Shown here one piece after another: positions 20,622 to 32,039 of a stretch of 64,000 bases of DNA. The position numbers were made by a program, and so were the translations under genes. Source of the DNA: Tetrapyrgos nigripes. Taxonomy: Eukaryota > Basidiomycota > Agaricomycetes > Agaricales > Campanellaceae. Where the stretch lies: positions 1 through 64,000 of the forward strand of contig JAACJM010000046.1 of NCBI GenBank assembly GCA_013368315.1, written 5' to 3'. Position 1 is the stretch's first letter. Every line of letters begins with the position of its first letter. The notes under the pieces were generated by a model. That model made no database searches and was not told where the DNA came from. It saw only the letters and a program-made list of their open reading frames with translations.

Positions 20622-22784
20622 GATACACTGTACAAAATTTGCATATAGAAATGCTAATTGACGGTTAGAAAGCTGATTCACCACTTCAATTGGTATATAA
20701 AGGACTAGAGTGAGTCCCGAACTGCTAGTTAAAGTGCTAGTGGAATAAGTGTATGCGCCAGTACAATAAAACTAAGTACTTATGAATAGGATATGCTTAT
20801 TCTAAGTACTATGGTTGATGTGTACGGTGCTTCAGTTATAGTAGCAGATCCACCCCATATACGATACAAAGTTCTATGAAGGCTTTGTAACCATTCCTAC
20901 TGTAATGCACTTAGTACTGCCAGTGCAATTCAAGGGAAAGTGAAGCCCCTATTCACAGGCAAGGAACACATAGGCTATACGACCCAGACTCTAGCACTAA
21001 ATGATCACTGGTTTAGAAATGGCACCATAATCCCTAGTAACTGACTATGTCCAAACTAGCGGTATAACAAGCGATACCTCGCTTGTAAGCAAAATAGAAG
21101 GAATAGTCTTTTGAAAGGCAGTAAGGATAGAAAAAGTAGGACAAAGTATATATGTACGAGTTCCTAGAAAGCTCAGCTTTCACAATGCACTAAAGGAATA
21201 AAGCCCATAGTTCATTACCGCCAGTATGTGAACTAAGGAAGGAGTCATAATGAGAGAGCCCCAAAAGGGTAAAGCTGTTTCTGAATGCAGCAGTAAGATC
21301 AGCAAGATGTGTGCCTGATGGTACAAGCGCGACTATAAAAGATATGTGTCAAGGTTGTCGTTACACTCGATAACCACCCAAGTCACACAATATAGAAAAG
21401 TCGGTCAGAAGAGGATAGATTGATCAAGCAAGACAGAGAGGTAGAGAGATAGAGAGAAGGTAAGCTGACTAGGCTCTACACTGCGTAGTAAAAGTACGGA
21501 GCGGAGACGAAGTGAACGAACTAAGGGATAGGTTACAAGGATCACAGGTATATAAGTAAAATATGAACAGATGGGAAAAAGCAAGTAATAGTAGACGGCG
21601 TCATGTGGACATGTCAAGAGCGAGAGAATAATAAGTCAAATATGGATAGATGAAAGTACTGGATCATGTGGGGTGATTGACAGTGAGAATGTCCATGGGG
21701 ATCGGAATCGGAGGAGATAAGAGTGTGAGTCATAGATCTAAAGAGATGGTAACTATAGACGATGATGAGAAATGGTTATGTTTATGGGGTTAGAGCGAGA
21801 AGTAAATAGTAAAGGGAAAAGAATAGAAAGGAAATGAATAGGCGGGGAGCGATTCGTGACAATATGTAGGATCTTATAGAGAGCAGGACTTATCTATAAG
21901 AATTAACTGGCAGTATACTAGAAACAAGGTCTATAAACACCAAGCCTATAGTAGTGCCAGAAAAACATAAGAGGAGGAATAAGCAAGGACTATGCAAACC
22001 TATAATGACTGATTGGCAGTAAAGGAATGTGAGTCATACGAATGGAGCCCAGCATGGATGGTGGAGCTATGTGAGTCAGAACAACTATGGCCACCAGTTC
22101 AAGAGGATGAAGCGAAGGGAACATAGAAAGCCCTATCAGTTTTAGATAATATTCTGCATTTCCTAGATACCCTAATTAGAAAGTACCTACTTAATCTAGT
22201 AGTACAGACAAGCACAGACTGGCGATTAGACTAATATTTCTGTTTTTCTTATGTACCTTTTAGTGGACATTAAAAAGAAATGTAGAACTGTATAGTAGTA
22301 GCTGTGAGTAGTATAAAAGGGCTAGGTATTTCTCGTAGTTACTCAAGCCACGTACTGTAGAGTATCAGTCATCTCACTAGCGCTAGCTGTAGAGACTGCG
22401 AAACACAGACTACACTTCTACCAAATTTACCTCACTCACATTGAGTATAAACATAGTGTGTGGATCAATAGTGTTGAATCAAATTTGTTGGTTTTTGTGT
22501 TACCTTTTTGTGTGTGTCCTTGGACTTGTGAAACTGGTTATAAGGCATTTGGGCCTACAAATTGTGAATTGAAACTGTTGGTTATATCTTTGTGGACTTG
22601 TTATAGTCTTTGTGTGACTAACTTGTGTGCATTTGTCCAAAACCCCTACCAAAACCCCCAAAAAACCTTGTAGTATAAGTGAACTGTTGAGTATTCTGAC
22701 TACTCAGAACGCTCGCACTTTACTATTTGTATAAAAGTCTTTAAGTTTGTGTTTGTTCTACACTTACGCAAAAGACACCTATTA
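20622..22784. mobile_element. X element copy 3, carrying a solo LTR
   Basis: Flanks are CCGAT (20617-20621) and CTGAT (22785-22789), the second being a CpG-decayed form. A has a single CCGAT in gag. Subtracting the inserted LTR and its duplication leaves about 1.64 kb, the size of copy 1. The left end is TGATACACTGTACAAAA and the right end AAAAGACACCTATTA. It lacks a long ORF. Confidence 0.8.
21347..21861 (+). mobile_element. Solo LTR (515 bp) nested in X copy 3
   Basis: It runs from TGTCAAGG to TTCGTGACA, with ATATG duplicated at 21342-21346 and 21862-21866. The inverted X copy near 14870 shows the site without the insert. Same family as the LTR pair at 11929-12865. Confidence 0.9.
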
Positions 22785-23699
22785 CTGATCTGAAGAAGCT
22801 CTGTCCTTTCCTCATCCAAGTCCAAATCAACCTTCAGAATTGTCCCCATGTATATTCCACTGATGCCGCTAAAATCAGCTTCACACTTTCCTATCTCTCC
22901 AGTACTGTGCTTGAAATTTTCAAGCCGGATTCTGAGGATCCCACTCCTTGGACCCTAGACTTCACTATTTTTATCAAGGAGTTGAAGGATAATTTTGGGG
23001 TTTACAATGAGGTTGGAGATGCTGAGGACTGACTGGAAAACCTTCATATGAAGGATTCCAATTGGGCCATGAAGTATTGCATCTGCTTCCAGCAACTTGC
23101 ATTCCAGGTTGTGTGGGATGAGCATTCCCTCCGACACTTCTTCAGGAAGGGTTTAGCTCCCTGCATCAAGGATGCTCTTTCCCTTGTCTCTGAGGAGGAA
23201 TGACTCTTCTGCCTTAAAGCCCAAGTCCTCCACATAGATTCCTGTTACTGGTGTTGTCAAGCCAAAAAGAAGCGAGAAGTGGGAACTGGAGGCAAGGGTA
23301 ACAGTGATGGAAAGGGTTCAGGTGAAAATGGTGGATCTGGAAAACCTTCAGGCTCTTCTGGAAAGCCTAACAAATCCGGGAAGTCCAATTCCAATTCCAA
23401 CTCCAACCCATCATCCTCCAAAAACTCTCAATCATTGTCTTCATCCTCTTCCAGCCAGAACCTGAAGCCCTGGGCTAACAAGCTCAGGAAGGACAGGAAA
23501 CTCTCTCAGGCTGAGAAGAATTTATGTATGTTCTGTAGTGGAAAGCATTCCATAGACAACTGCAACAAATGCAAGGCAGCTAATGAAGCTTGCAGCCAAG
23601 CAGCTTCCACCTCTAATGACATGGGTAACACCGTGTCTGGCACTGCATCTGGCACTGCTCCTGAGCAGTCCCCAAAATAGTCTGCAGCTCTGATACCTT

Positions 23700-26113
23700 G
23701 GCACGAGATCAGAGTTGCGTTGACCAGGATCATCCCATACAAGAGGTCACTCTCAATGCCACCACTCTTTCCATGAAATCTCTTATGCTTCCGTTGAAAA
23801 TATGTCATACTAACAATCCGAACATTTTCCTTTCTTTTCCATCGCTTTTGGACTCTGGCTCATCAGATTGTTTTATAGATTTCCTATATGTTTCTGAACA
23901 TTCTCTACCTACTGTTCCCATTTCTCCCATTCATCTACGTTTGCTTGATGGTTCTGTCCTGTGTACAATCAATAAAGTATGCTCTGTTTCCGTGTACTTT
24001 TCTATGGGGGAGTGAGTTTCCCTTGACTTCTACGTCACTAATCTTGACTCGACCTGTAAGGGTGTCCTAGGATATAGTTTTCTTTCCTGCTACAACCCGT
24101 TGGTTGACTGGGCAAAAGGAAACATTGCATTCCACAGGCCTGAACTGGTTGCTGTCTCCCTGAGCTCTGGACCCTGTGTGTCGCCACCTGTTGCTGACCT
24201 GGGTCCCATGGTTTCTGCACCACTTCTGGCTTCAAAGCCATCCACTCACTCCAAGAAACCTCCCTGGCTGAACGAACCCATATATTCCTATCTTTCCATC
24301 ACGCAAATGGCCATATCACTATCATTGGAGCAGCAGCTTTCCATTGCTGTTGTAAACAAGATCAGCTGGATCCAATGGTTCTCCGACTCAATCTGGAACC
24401 AGAGGTACAGGCTCAGGCTGCATCCACATCAAACTCGGAATCCAGGCCTGATCCAAAGGCTCCTGAGTATCTAGCTGACTTTTCTGACATTTTTGACGAA
24501 GGACTCTCAGATAAACTGGCTCTGCATTGTCCCTACAATCTCAAAATCGATTTGGTTGATTGTGCACTCCCATCAGTTGCCCAGATTTATCTGGTATCTG
24601 ATCGGAAACTAGGGAAATTACGAAAATTCGTCGACAAACATCTTGCCATGGGTTTTATCAAACCCTTGTCCTCTTCCTTTGCAGCTCCAGTCCTCTTTCT
24701 GAAAAAGAAAAATGGAGAGCTTCAGCTCTGCATTGACTTCTGTGGCCTCAATGCTATCATGAAGAAGGATAGGTACCTGCTTCCACTCATTTCTGAGCTT
24801 TTAGACACTCCTAGGCATGCGAAGATCTATACCAAGCTGGACTTATGTCATGCTTACCAATTGGTCTGCATTGCTGAGGGAGACGAATGGAAAACAGTTT
24901 TCTGGACCTGCTACGGTTCCTTCAAATGGAAAGTCATGCCTTTCAGTCTCAGCAATGCTCCCACTGCTTTCCAGCGCTTTATCAACGATATATTCAAGGA
25001 TCTCCTTGATGTTACTGTCATTGTTTATCTGGACAACGTCCTGATTTACTCAGAAAACAAGGAGGATCACTGGGAGCATGTACACGAAGTGTTCTGCCAG
25101 CTCCGCAAGCACAGACTCTTCGTCAATCCTGAAAAATGCTTCTTTTCTGTTGATACCATGGAGTTCCTAGGCTACATTCTATCTCCCAAGGGTCTTACAA
25201 TGGATACTGCTAAAATATGCACTATTCTGGACTGGCCCGTTCCTTGGAAAGTCCGGGATATACAGTCTTTCCTCAGATTTTGTAATTTTTGCAGGTGGTT
25301 CATTTATAATTATTCCGATATTGTCGTACTCCTCACCTGTCTTATCCGAAAAGCTATTCTGTGGAAATGGACGCCAGCATGCCAACAATCCTTTGAATAC
25401 CTTAAGCACACCTTTACTTCTGCTCTGGTCCTTGGTCATTGGGTACCAAATCAACAGATTATCATTGAAACTGATGCTTCCAATTACGCTATTGCAGCTA
25501 TCCTGTCCCTCCAATCCGATTCCAGTGAAATCCATCCAATTGCATTCCACTCCCGCATCCTTCACACTGCCGAACTCAATTACGACGTCCACGATAAGGA
25601 ATTGCTTGCAATCTTTGAAGCATTCTGTATTTGGCAGCATTACCTGGAAGGCTCCGAATCCCCTATTGACATCGTCACTGATCAAAAGAATTTGGAATAT
25701 TTTTCAACCACCAAAATTCTTACTTGACGTCAAGTACAGTGGTCCGAGTACCTTTCTGGATTCAATCTCATTATTTGGTTCTGACTGGGTAAATTGGGTG
25801 CCAAGCCAGATTCTCTTACTAGACAGTGGGACGTCTACCCAAAAGAGGGAGATAGTGGCTACACCAAGGTCAATCTGCAGAATTTCCATCCAGTTTTTAC
25901 TCATGAACAACTTTCCGAGTCACTCCAAGCCTCTTTCCTGGAAGGTCCTATGCTCTGTGCATCAGTCATCATGGATATTGAGCAACTCCATTCCACTATT
26001 CAGGAATCCTATGCTTCCGATCCAGAATCACAAGCTGGTCTTAAGCTTGCTCAGGATCTGGATGCATCCCGATGGAAACTAGATGACTCAGGACTTCTAT
26101 GCTTAGATGACAG
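23700..26113 (+). pseudogene. pol: pol of chromovirus B: protease, RT, RNase H
   Basis: Protease LLDSGSSDCFIDF lies near 23860. The longest open frame (24375-25727) carries RT (GFIKPLSSSF, KLDLCHAYQ, MPFSLSNAPTAFQRFIND) and RNase H (ETDASNYAIAAIL, YDVHDKELLAIFEAF). The catalytic box is YLDN, so one Asp is lost. A TGA after TTKILT ends the frame. The linker continues to 26113, where the copia element enters after GACAG. Confidence 0.9.
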
Positions 26114-26481
26114 TGTTAAGCAGGCATGGTACAGTCCTGTACACTACTAAACGCAGTGGCAACTACACAACTTACCTGTGGATAGAGAATAGCTTGTAAG
26201 GCTTGTAAGAGGCTTATTGAGCGATGAGAGTTAAGTATAAAACTTGTTATTTGGAGGACTATCTACGAGTCCTTATATACCTTTGAGGAGGTACAAATAC
26301 ATGTAAACTAATACTAGAGTAACAATAAGATTCTATTGTACTTGATAGTACAATGCTGGTTTCGTACACTATTGTCGTACTACACTTATTGTCTATATAA
26401 TCTTATTGTTCTATTTATAACTACTACTATTGTTCTACATAGATGACGTTGATGGCTGCAACTGAATGCGCCAATTCAACA
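26114..26481 (-). repeat. 3' LTR of the copia element
   Basis: 368 bp, at the left because the element runs on the minus strand. The adjoining purine stretch (minus strand AAGGGAGAG at 26482-26490) is the probable polypurine tract. Confidence 0.92.
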
Positions 26482-26578
26482 CTCTCCCTTGCTAAGTAGC
26501 ACGGTAGTGCGTGTAAGCAGCCATGGAAGGAAGGGATCCAGTGCCTCGATATTTTCGATGCGATTTATAGGACTTTCT

Positions 26579-27536
26579 TCAATTATAAAACTGAAGTCCT
26601 AATTGTTTCCTGAACTTCTCAAACTTTACTCGATCTAGAGCTTTAGTGAGTAGATCTGCAGGGTTATTGCTTCCTTCAATGAAGAATAACTTGACTGTCT
26701 CGTCGATGACTTTTTCTCGAACAAAATGATATCGAATATCAATGTGTTTGGTTCGCTTATCCATGACAGGGTTTGATGCAATAAAAATTGATCCCTGATT
26801 GTCACCATAAATTGGAATAGCGTGGAGAGGATATTTGATTTCACTGAGAAGAGTCTTGAACCAGCATACTTGTCGACTGCAGTCACTAAGTGCCATGTAT
26901 TCAGCTTCAGTCGAAGATAGGGCAACGGTTTTTTGTTGTCTAGACGTCCAGCTAAATGGTGCTTGGGCTAATTGTAGAAAGAAGCCAGTTTGAGATTTGC
27001 GACATCCAGGATCTGATCCCCAATCGGAGTCTGTATAGGCTGATAAGCCTTCTTCCCCTCGACCGTTGTATACAAGAGCATATTTTCTAGTGCCAACAAG
27101 GTAACGGCAAATGTCTTTCGCTTTATTGTAGTGTTCTTGTGAGGGGTTTGCAGCAAATTGCACAAGTTTTGTGACAGCAAAGGAGATATCAGGATGTGTT
27201 CCTAACATTAAATAAAGTAAGGATCCGATTATCTCTTGATAACTTTGACGAAGAGTATAGTTGACAGGAGCGTCTTCTGGAAGAGGAAGAGGGTGATAAT
27301 TAGCGGGTAATGGGGTAGCAGAAACTTTTGCGTTTTGCATTCCATATGTCTCTAGGATTTTATCCAGATAAGCGCACTGGTCTAAAGAGACCTTGCTGCC
27401 TTTCCTGGTAATTCTCATCCTAAGGAATTCTTTGGCATCGCCTAGATCCCTACATTCCCATCTCTTCATAAAGTTTCCTTTGAGTCGTAAGACTAAGGTT
27501 TTGTTAGCTCCACAGAATAGAGCGTCATCCACATAG
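26579..27536 (-). pseudogene. pol: copia pol, RT catalytic box to RNase H
   Basis: The frame opens at the intact RT box YVDDALFCG and continues through GDAKEFLRMRI and SYQEIIGSLLYLMLGTHPD. RNase H follows with YTDSDWG, SSTEAEYMALSDCSRQ, YGDNQGS and RTKHIDIRYHFVRE, ending QLGLQFYN. All expected acidic residues are present. A frameshift just upstream of YVDD separates it from the rest of RT. Confidence 0.9.
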
Positions 27537-27603
27537 AATTTTCAATAAGATCATTGTTGGCATCATAGCGTTTGTGAATGAAGATTCCGGCGTCGGAAAT
27601 GAT

Positions 27604-28343
27604 TCATTTAAAACCAAGTTCCACCATGGACTTATCAAGACTTTTCCACCACGCAAGTCCTGCTTGTTTGAGTCCGTAAAGAGCACGAAGAAGCTGGACG
27701 ACTTTATGCTCTTGTCCTTTTTCTTTAAAGGCTTCTGGTTGTTCCATATAGATTTCTTCATCGAGTAAGCCATATAAATAGGCTGATCGGACGTCGACAC
27801 CAGACACGTGCCAACCTTTAAGTGCAGCTAAAGCGAAGATTAAGCGCACAGTCTCGAATTGAACAACAGGCGAATATACTTGATCAAAGTCTATGCCTTC
27901 GATCTGTGAAAAACCTTTTGCAACGAGTCTTGCCTTTTTACGACCATCAGACTTGATGTCGAAGACCCATCGGTTTTTGATGACTTTCCTATCTGTAGGT
28001 CTTTCGACCAATTCATAGGTGTCGTGCTTGTGAAGAGCCTCTAGTTCTTCGCGGCAAGCGACTTTCCATTCCTCCTGCACATCTTTAGGTAAGAGTGCAA
28101 TATCTTTGAATGTCCATTCGCGAATATTACGAACATTCAGTTGATTCCCATCATTCTTCGAAGTAACTTTCTGAATAAGCAAGTGGGAATTGATTTCTCC
28201 AGGAGCAACTGCCTGCATAAGCAAGAAGTTTATAGATACTCCCCCTTCCCGGCATGGTTCTGCCATATGTTCTGATTCAGGGCGTGCAGAGTCATCACTC
28301 TCGGCTTGCTGCTCCCCCTGGGGTGCGCTTCCAGATGCAGAAC
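27604..28343 (-). pseudogene. pol: copia pol, RT N-terminal part
   Basis: DVQEEWKVACREELEALHKH, NRWVFDIKSDG, ARLVAKGFSQIEGIDF and YSPVVQFETVRLIFALAA are the standard copia RT blocks, followed by LYGLKQAGLAWW. A stop after ELGFK (27604) and a frameshift interrupt it before the catalytic box. The upstream end is the Tc1 insertion point. The reading frame is continuous across the Tc1 site once the insert and one TA are disregarded. Confidence 0.9.
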
Positions 28344-28673
28344 TACAGTGGGTCAAAAAATTGTCCACATGTTTCGCATTTTTGGAAAGATTGCCAATTT
28401 AAGCAATACTGAGTAGAGATATTGAAATGTGGTCAGTGATGGGCAGAACGCCCTTGATAAGAGCTACAATAATCTGTTTTATTTGTCCTATTTGGCTCAA
28501 AACTCATGGAGATATGATTGATTTAAAATGGTATGTCATTTGGACAATTTTTTGAGTTGCCACTTCAAAATCAGTATTGTAACTATGTGATGTCTCATAG
28601 ATGACATCATAAGTGGAGTTGTACAATGATGCAATGGCTACATCATAATGATATCATAGCTGCCAGCTGGACC

Positions 28674-28682
28674 ATATATAAG
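28674..28682 (+). promoter_or_regulatory. TATA box of Tc1 transposase gene
   Basis: ATATATAAG lies about 40 bp before the ATG at 28716. The more upstream ATGs (28626, 28629) precede it, so they are unlikely to be in the mRNA. Confidence 0.55.
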
Positions 28683-28715
28683 GGCATCCAGTTGTTCTAT
28701 AGCCCTCATCAAATC

Positions 28716-29732
28716 ATGAGACCCATCACATCCACCCAGAAAGACAATATCCTCTCTCTCCTCCAAACTTCTGCTTCATCCAGGGAAATCTCTGCTAAAA
28801 CTGGGGTATCCAAGTCAAAGATTGCTTCTCTGGCCAAAGAGATGTATCCTGACAAGGAGAACCATCAAGCAGGGCGTCCTAGAAAGCTGTCTACCACTGA
28901 TGAACGTGCTGCTATCCAACAAATCAACACTGGCAAAGCTGAAAATGCTACAGAAGTGGCCAGAAACATCAATCCCCTCCTTGACCAACCTGTCTCCACC
29001 CAAACCATTCGAAATTCCCTTCTCAGGCATGATGTGGACACATCTAAAACGAAGAAGAAGCCCAAACTCACTGCAGCTCACAGGAAGGCTCGTTTAAACT
29101 TTGCACAGAAGTACAGAAACTGGACTGTGGATGACTGGAAAAGGGTTATTTGGTCAGATGAGACTAAAATCAATCGATATGGGTCAGATGGACAGCAGTA
29201 TGTGTGGGGGAGGAAGGGTGAATCCTTGGGAGAGAGAAATGTGGTGGAAACAGTCAAATTTGGAGGAGGAAATATCATGGTGTGGGGATGTATGGGGTGG
29301 GAAGGAGTTGGAAACATGGCAGAGGTGGAGGGCAGGATGAATGCAGAGCAGTATGTGGACATTTTGGAGAACAACCTTCTGGAGAGCATGGATATTTTGG
29401 GTGTTGATCCAGAGGTGGCCATTTTTCAGCAAGACAATGATCCTAAACACAAGTCAAAACTGGCCACCAAGTGGTTTGAAGACAACAACATCCATTGCAT
29501 GAGCTGGCCTGCTCAATCTCCTGACCTGAACCCCATTGAACACCTCTGGACAACCCTCAAACACAAGCTCAATGGATATGACACAGCACCCTCTGGAGTT
29601 TGGGAAATATGGGACAGAGCAGCTGAAAAGTGGGATGAAATCACAGAAGAAGATTGTCAGAAATTGATCAGGAGCATGCCTAGAAGGATTGAGGCTGTGT
29701 TGAAGGCCAAAGGAGGGCATACCAAGTACTGA
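28716..29732 (+). CDS. Tc1-type transposase, intact
   Basis: 338 residues from the chosen ATG (MRPITSTQKDNIL), the usual Tc1 length. The frame is open 30 codons further upstream, but that ATG lies before the TATA box. N-terminal paired-like helix-turn-helix DNA-binding region (SSREISAKTGVSKSKIASL), a GRPRK hook, a second HTH, then the catalytic domain: WSDETKINRYG (Asp 1), IFQQDNDPKHKSK (Asp 2) and SPDLNPIEHLW (Glu) with 34 residues between the last two, the DD34E signature of Tc1. No stop or frameshift. The enzyme cuts and pastes the element at TA. It sits inside the copia pol gene. Confidence 0.95.
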   Translation: MRPITSTQKDNILSLLQTSASSREISAKTGVSKSKIASLAKEMYPDKENHQAGRPRKLSTTDERAAIQQINTGKAENATEVARNINPLLDQPVSTQTIRNSLLRHDVDTSKTKKKPKLTAAHRKARLNFAQKYRNWTVDDWKRVIWSDETKINRYGSDGQQYVWGRKGESLGERNVVETVKFGGGNIMVWGCMGWEGVGNMAEVEGRMNAEQYVDILENNLLESMDILGVDPEVAIFQQDNDPKHKSKLATKWFEDNNIHCMSWPAQSPDLNPIEHLWTTLKHKLNGYDTAPSGVWEIWDRAAEKWDEITEEDCQKLIRSMPRRIEAVLKAKGGHTKY

Positions 29733-29974
29733 GCTAGCACTTTCTGTATTTTCACTTGCATGTCAAAAAATTGTCCAAATGACATACCATTTTAAATCAG
29801 TCATATCTCCATGAGTTTTAAGCCAAATAAGACAAAACAGACAGAATATTGTAGCGTTTATCAAGGGCTTTCTGCCCATCACTGACCACATTTTAATATC
29901 TCTACTCAGTATTGCTTAAATTGGCAATCTTTCCAAAAATGCGAAACATGTGGACAATTTTTTGACCCACTGTA

Positions 29975-31356
29975 GGTCTGGGAACCTGTTGCTCTGCAGC
30001 TTGTTGACGTCGGTGTTCTCTCTGAGTGTCTCTCTCTGCTTTAGCTTTTGCTTCCACTCTTTTATCAGCTGCGATTTGAGGTTCAAGATCGCATGTAACT
30101 TGTACGGGGTGTTTATCTCCGTACCGTTTGTTTGGTTCACTAACACGCTCGCTTCAACGTGTTGGTTCTCCGTAATCCTATCTTGGTCTAGTGACTTTTC
30201 GAGGTGCCTCAGGAGGTGGTGTCTCCCTTGGAGGTGGCGTTATAGGCCTCCTTGATTCTAAGTCACTATCCGGGGACGAAGGCGGTGGATCCTGTTCAGG
30301 TTCGTCGTCACAAAGCTGATCAGGTCTCCTTATGGAAGGGATACGAGGAGGATGATGATTAAAATCTTCATCATCATCGTCAGGGATTGGTTGTGGTAGA
30401 GGAGTGTCATCGCTTTGTGACGACTCAATAGGAAGTTGTTTCGAACCACGAGATTGAATTTTACATCGAGGAAAGAAGTCTTCCTCAAACACGGCTTGCG
30501 GGGATGTAAATTCCACATTGTTTGTACGCATGAAAAGATTTCCACGTTCTCCCGGTGCTACACCAAGATACGTCATGAGTTCTGACTTGGAAGCGAGTTT
30601 GTTCTTTCGAGTTTCCTCGGGTTTAAAGACATAAGCTCCACAGCCAAAAACTCGCAAATGATCGATACGCAGTTTTTCCTTTTCAAGCATTTCAAATGGA
30701 GTTATCCATTTGTGTCGTCGTAAGGGAGTACGTCGATAGACATACAATCCATGACAGACAGCATATTCCCACCAGGATTCAGGTAGACACGCTAGCTTCA
30801 TCATTGCCAGTGCCTTATCCATTAGGGTGCATATAAAGCGCTCCGCTCGTCCTTTCTGTTGATGAATGTATGGTGCACTTTTAAGGATTCTAATACCCTT
30901 CTCAAGTAACATTTCTCGGTAGGTGCCTTTGATGAATTCACCACCCATATCAGACATCCACTGTTCGACTTTCGTCTTATATTGAGTTTCTACCATCGCA
31001 AGGAACTGGCGAGTGGCAGTTAGTGGTTGTATCTTGTCTTTAAGAAATCGTACCCAAGCATCTGAAGTGTAATCATCAAAGAAGACAATTATATACTTGT
31101 ACTTGTGGTAAGAGATCGTAGGGAATTCCTTCAAATCCGTATGGATGATTTGGAAAGGACGAGTAGCACATCGTTGGTTAGGAGGGTAAGCCTGTTTGGG
31201 AGTTTTGCCTTCAAGACAGCCTTTGCACAAAGGAAGCTCCTTCAGAATGATGAATTCAGGAGTGCCAAGGGTGTGTTGTCGGACATGTTTTAGAACATCA
31301 CGAGAGGGATGTCCTATACGACAATGTAAGATCTCGTAGTTGATAAGATAAATCAA
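29975..31356 (-). pseudogene. pol: copia pol, integrase
   Basis: The GAG-pre-integrase finger (HCRIGHPSRDVLKHV ... LCKGCLEGK) opens the frame. The integrase core has HTDLKEFP, then SDMGGEFIKGTYRE and QQKGRAERFICTLMDKAL, giving D, D, E. The GKE-like C-terminal part (FGCGAYVFKPEETRKNK) and a Pro/Asp-rich linker follow. A TAG after TRPR (about 30180) and one further TGA lie in the linker before the Tc1 insertion. Confidence 0.9.
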
Positions 31357-32039
31357 AGATTGGCTTTAGAAGCGACAATTTTCGATTTGTGTGGAAGAAG
31401 ATAGTATAGCGTTTCTTCCGGCATACACTTTGAGAAAGTCAAGAATGTTGTATTTCTCGAAATAGTGATATGATCGGAGTTACCGCGCATAAGCATGTTG
31501 TCATTTAAGAATTGACCAACAGATAAGAGTCGTTGATTTAGATCAGGAATGTAATAGACCGGATCTAATTTCATAACTCTTTTACGTTGAGAGATCAGGA
31601 CTGTTCCGGATGCACGAATATTCGTGAATCCATTGGCAGTTTTCACTGGAATTGGTTTTATATAACTCAATTCAACAAAGTCATTAATGTCGAACGTAAA
31701 ATGCGCTGATGCTCCAGAGTCAAGTAACCATCCATCACCGAAGTGGATTTTGACAGTATTAGATCTCTTCTTCTTACACTTCTGGCATAATGAAAACAAA
31801 GTGCCACAGGCACATAAATATTTATTGTTACCGCCAGGGCTAGTGTACAGTTCATTATAAATAAAAGGGGTTGTTAAACCCAGAGGAGCGGTATGTAATA
31901 AATATATACATGAAGAACCTGCTTCCATATTATGAGCTGCTGGGAAAAGCGCATCAGTACTTTTATTCATAAGATCTGAAGTGAGATCTGACCTGAGATA
32001 ACCGTTGTCCATGCCAGACACCTCAGAGTCTAGGACCAA
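31353..32039 (-). pseudogene. pol: copia pol, protease region
   Basis: GDGWLLDSGASAHFTFDIND carries the DSGA active site of copia proteases. A Cys-rich segment (CACGTLFSLCQKCKKKR) lies before it. The frame is shifted by -1 relative to the preceding gag frame, overlapping at its TAG. Confidence 0.85.

Larger units (their letters stand above)
20144..23680 (+). pseudogene. gag: gag of chromovirus B, split by an X element
   Basis: It starts near the ATG at 20145 and parallels A. It is interrupted at 20621 within FNGSD and resumes at 22790 with LKKLCPFLIQVQINLQN. The gag core is followed by a TGA after EEE (near 23200), then a Gly/Ser/Asn-rich region and a complete knuckle, CMFCSGKHSIDNC, at about 23526-23565. 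The end near 23680 reads PEQSPK. Decay is mostly CG to TG or CA. Confidence 0.85.
28346..29972 (+). mobile_element. Tc1/mariner-family element, copy 1 (1,627 bp)
   Basis: It starts CAGTGGGTCAAAAAATTGTC and ends with the inverse, flanked by TA (28344-28345 and 29973-29974). Each terminal inverted repeat is about 210 bp. Its inner border repeats the outer motif in inverted form (TCAAAAAATTGTCCA at 28353-28367, TGGACAATTTTTTGA at 28541-28555, with mirror copies at 29763-29777 and 29951-29965). One intact transposase gene is inside. As far as I compared, it matches the copy at 47287-48913 base for base. Confidence 0.95.

Noticed and set aside
28626..28715. Upstream ATGs extending the Tc1 transposase by 30 codons
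   Set aside because: They lie before the TATATAAG box, and the resulting N-terminus does not resemble Tc1 transposases, which start near the first helix-turn-helix.
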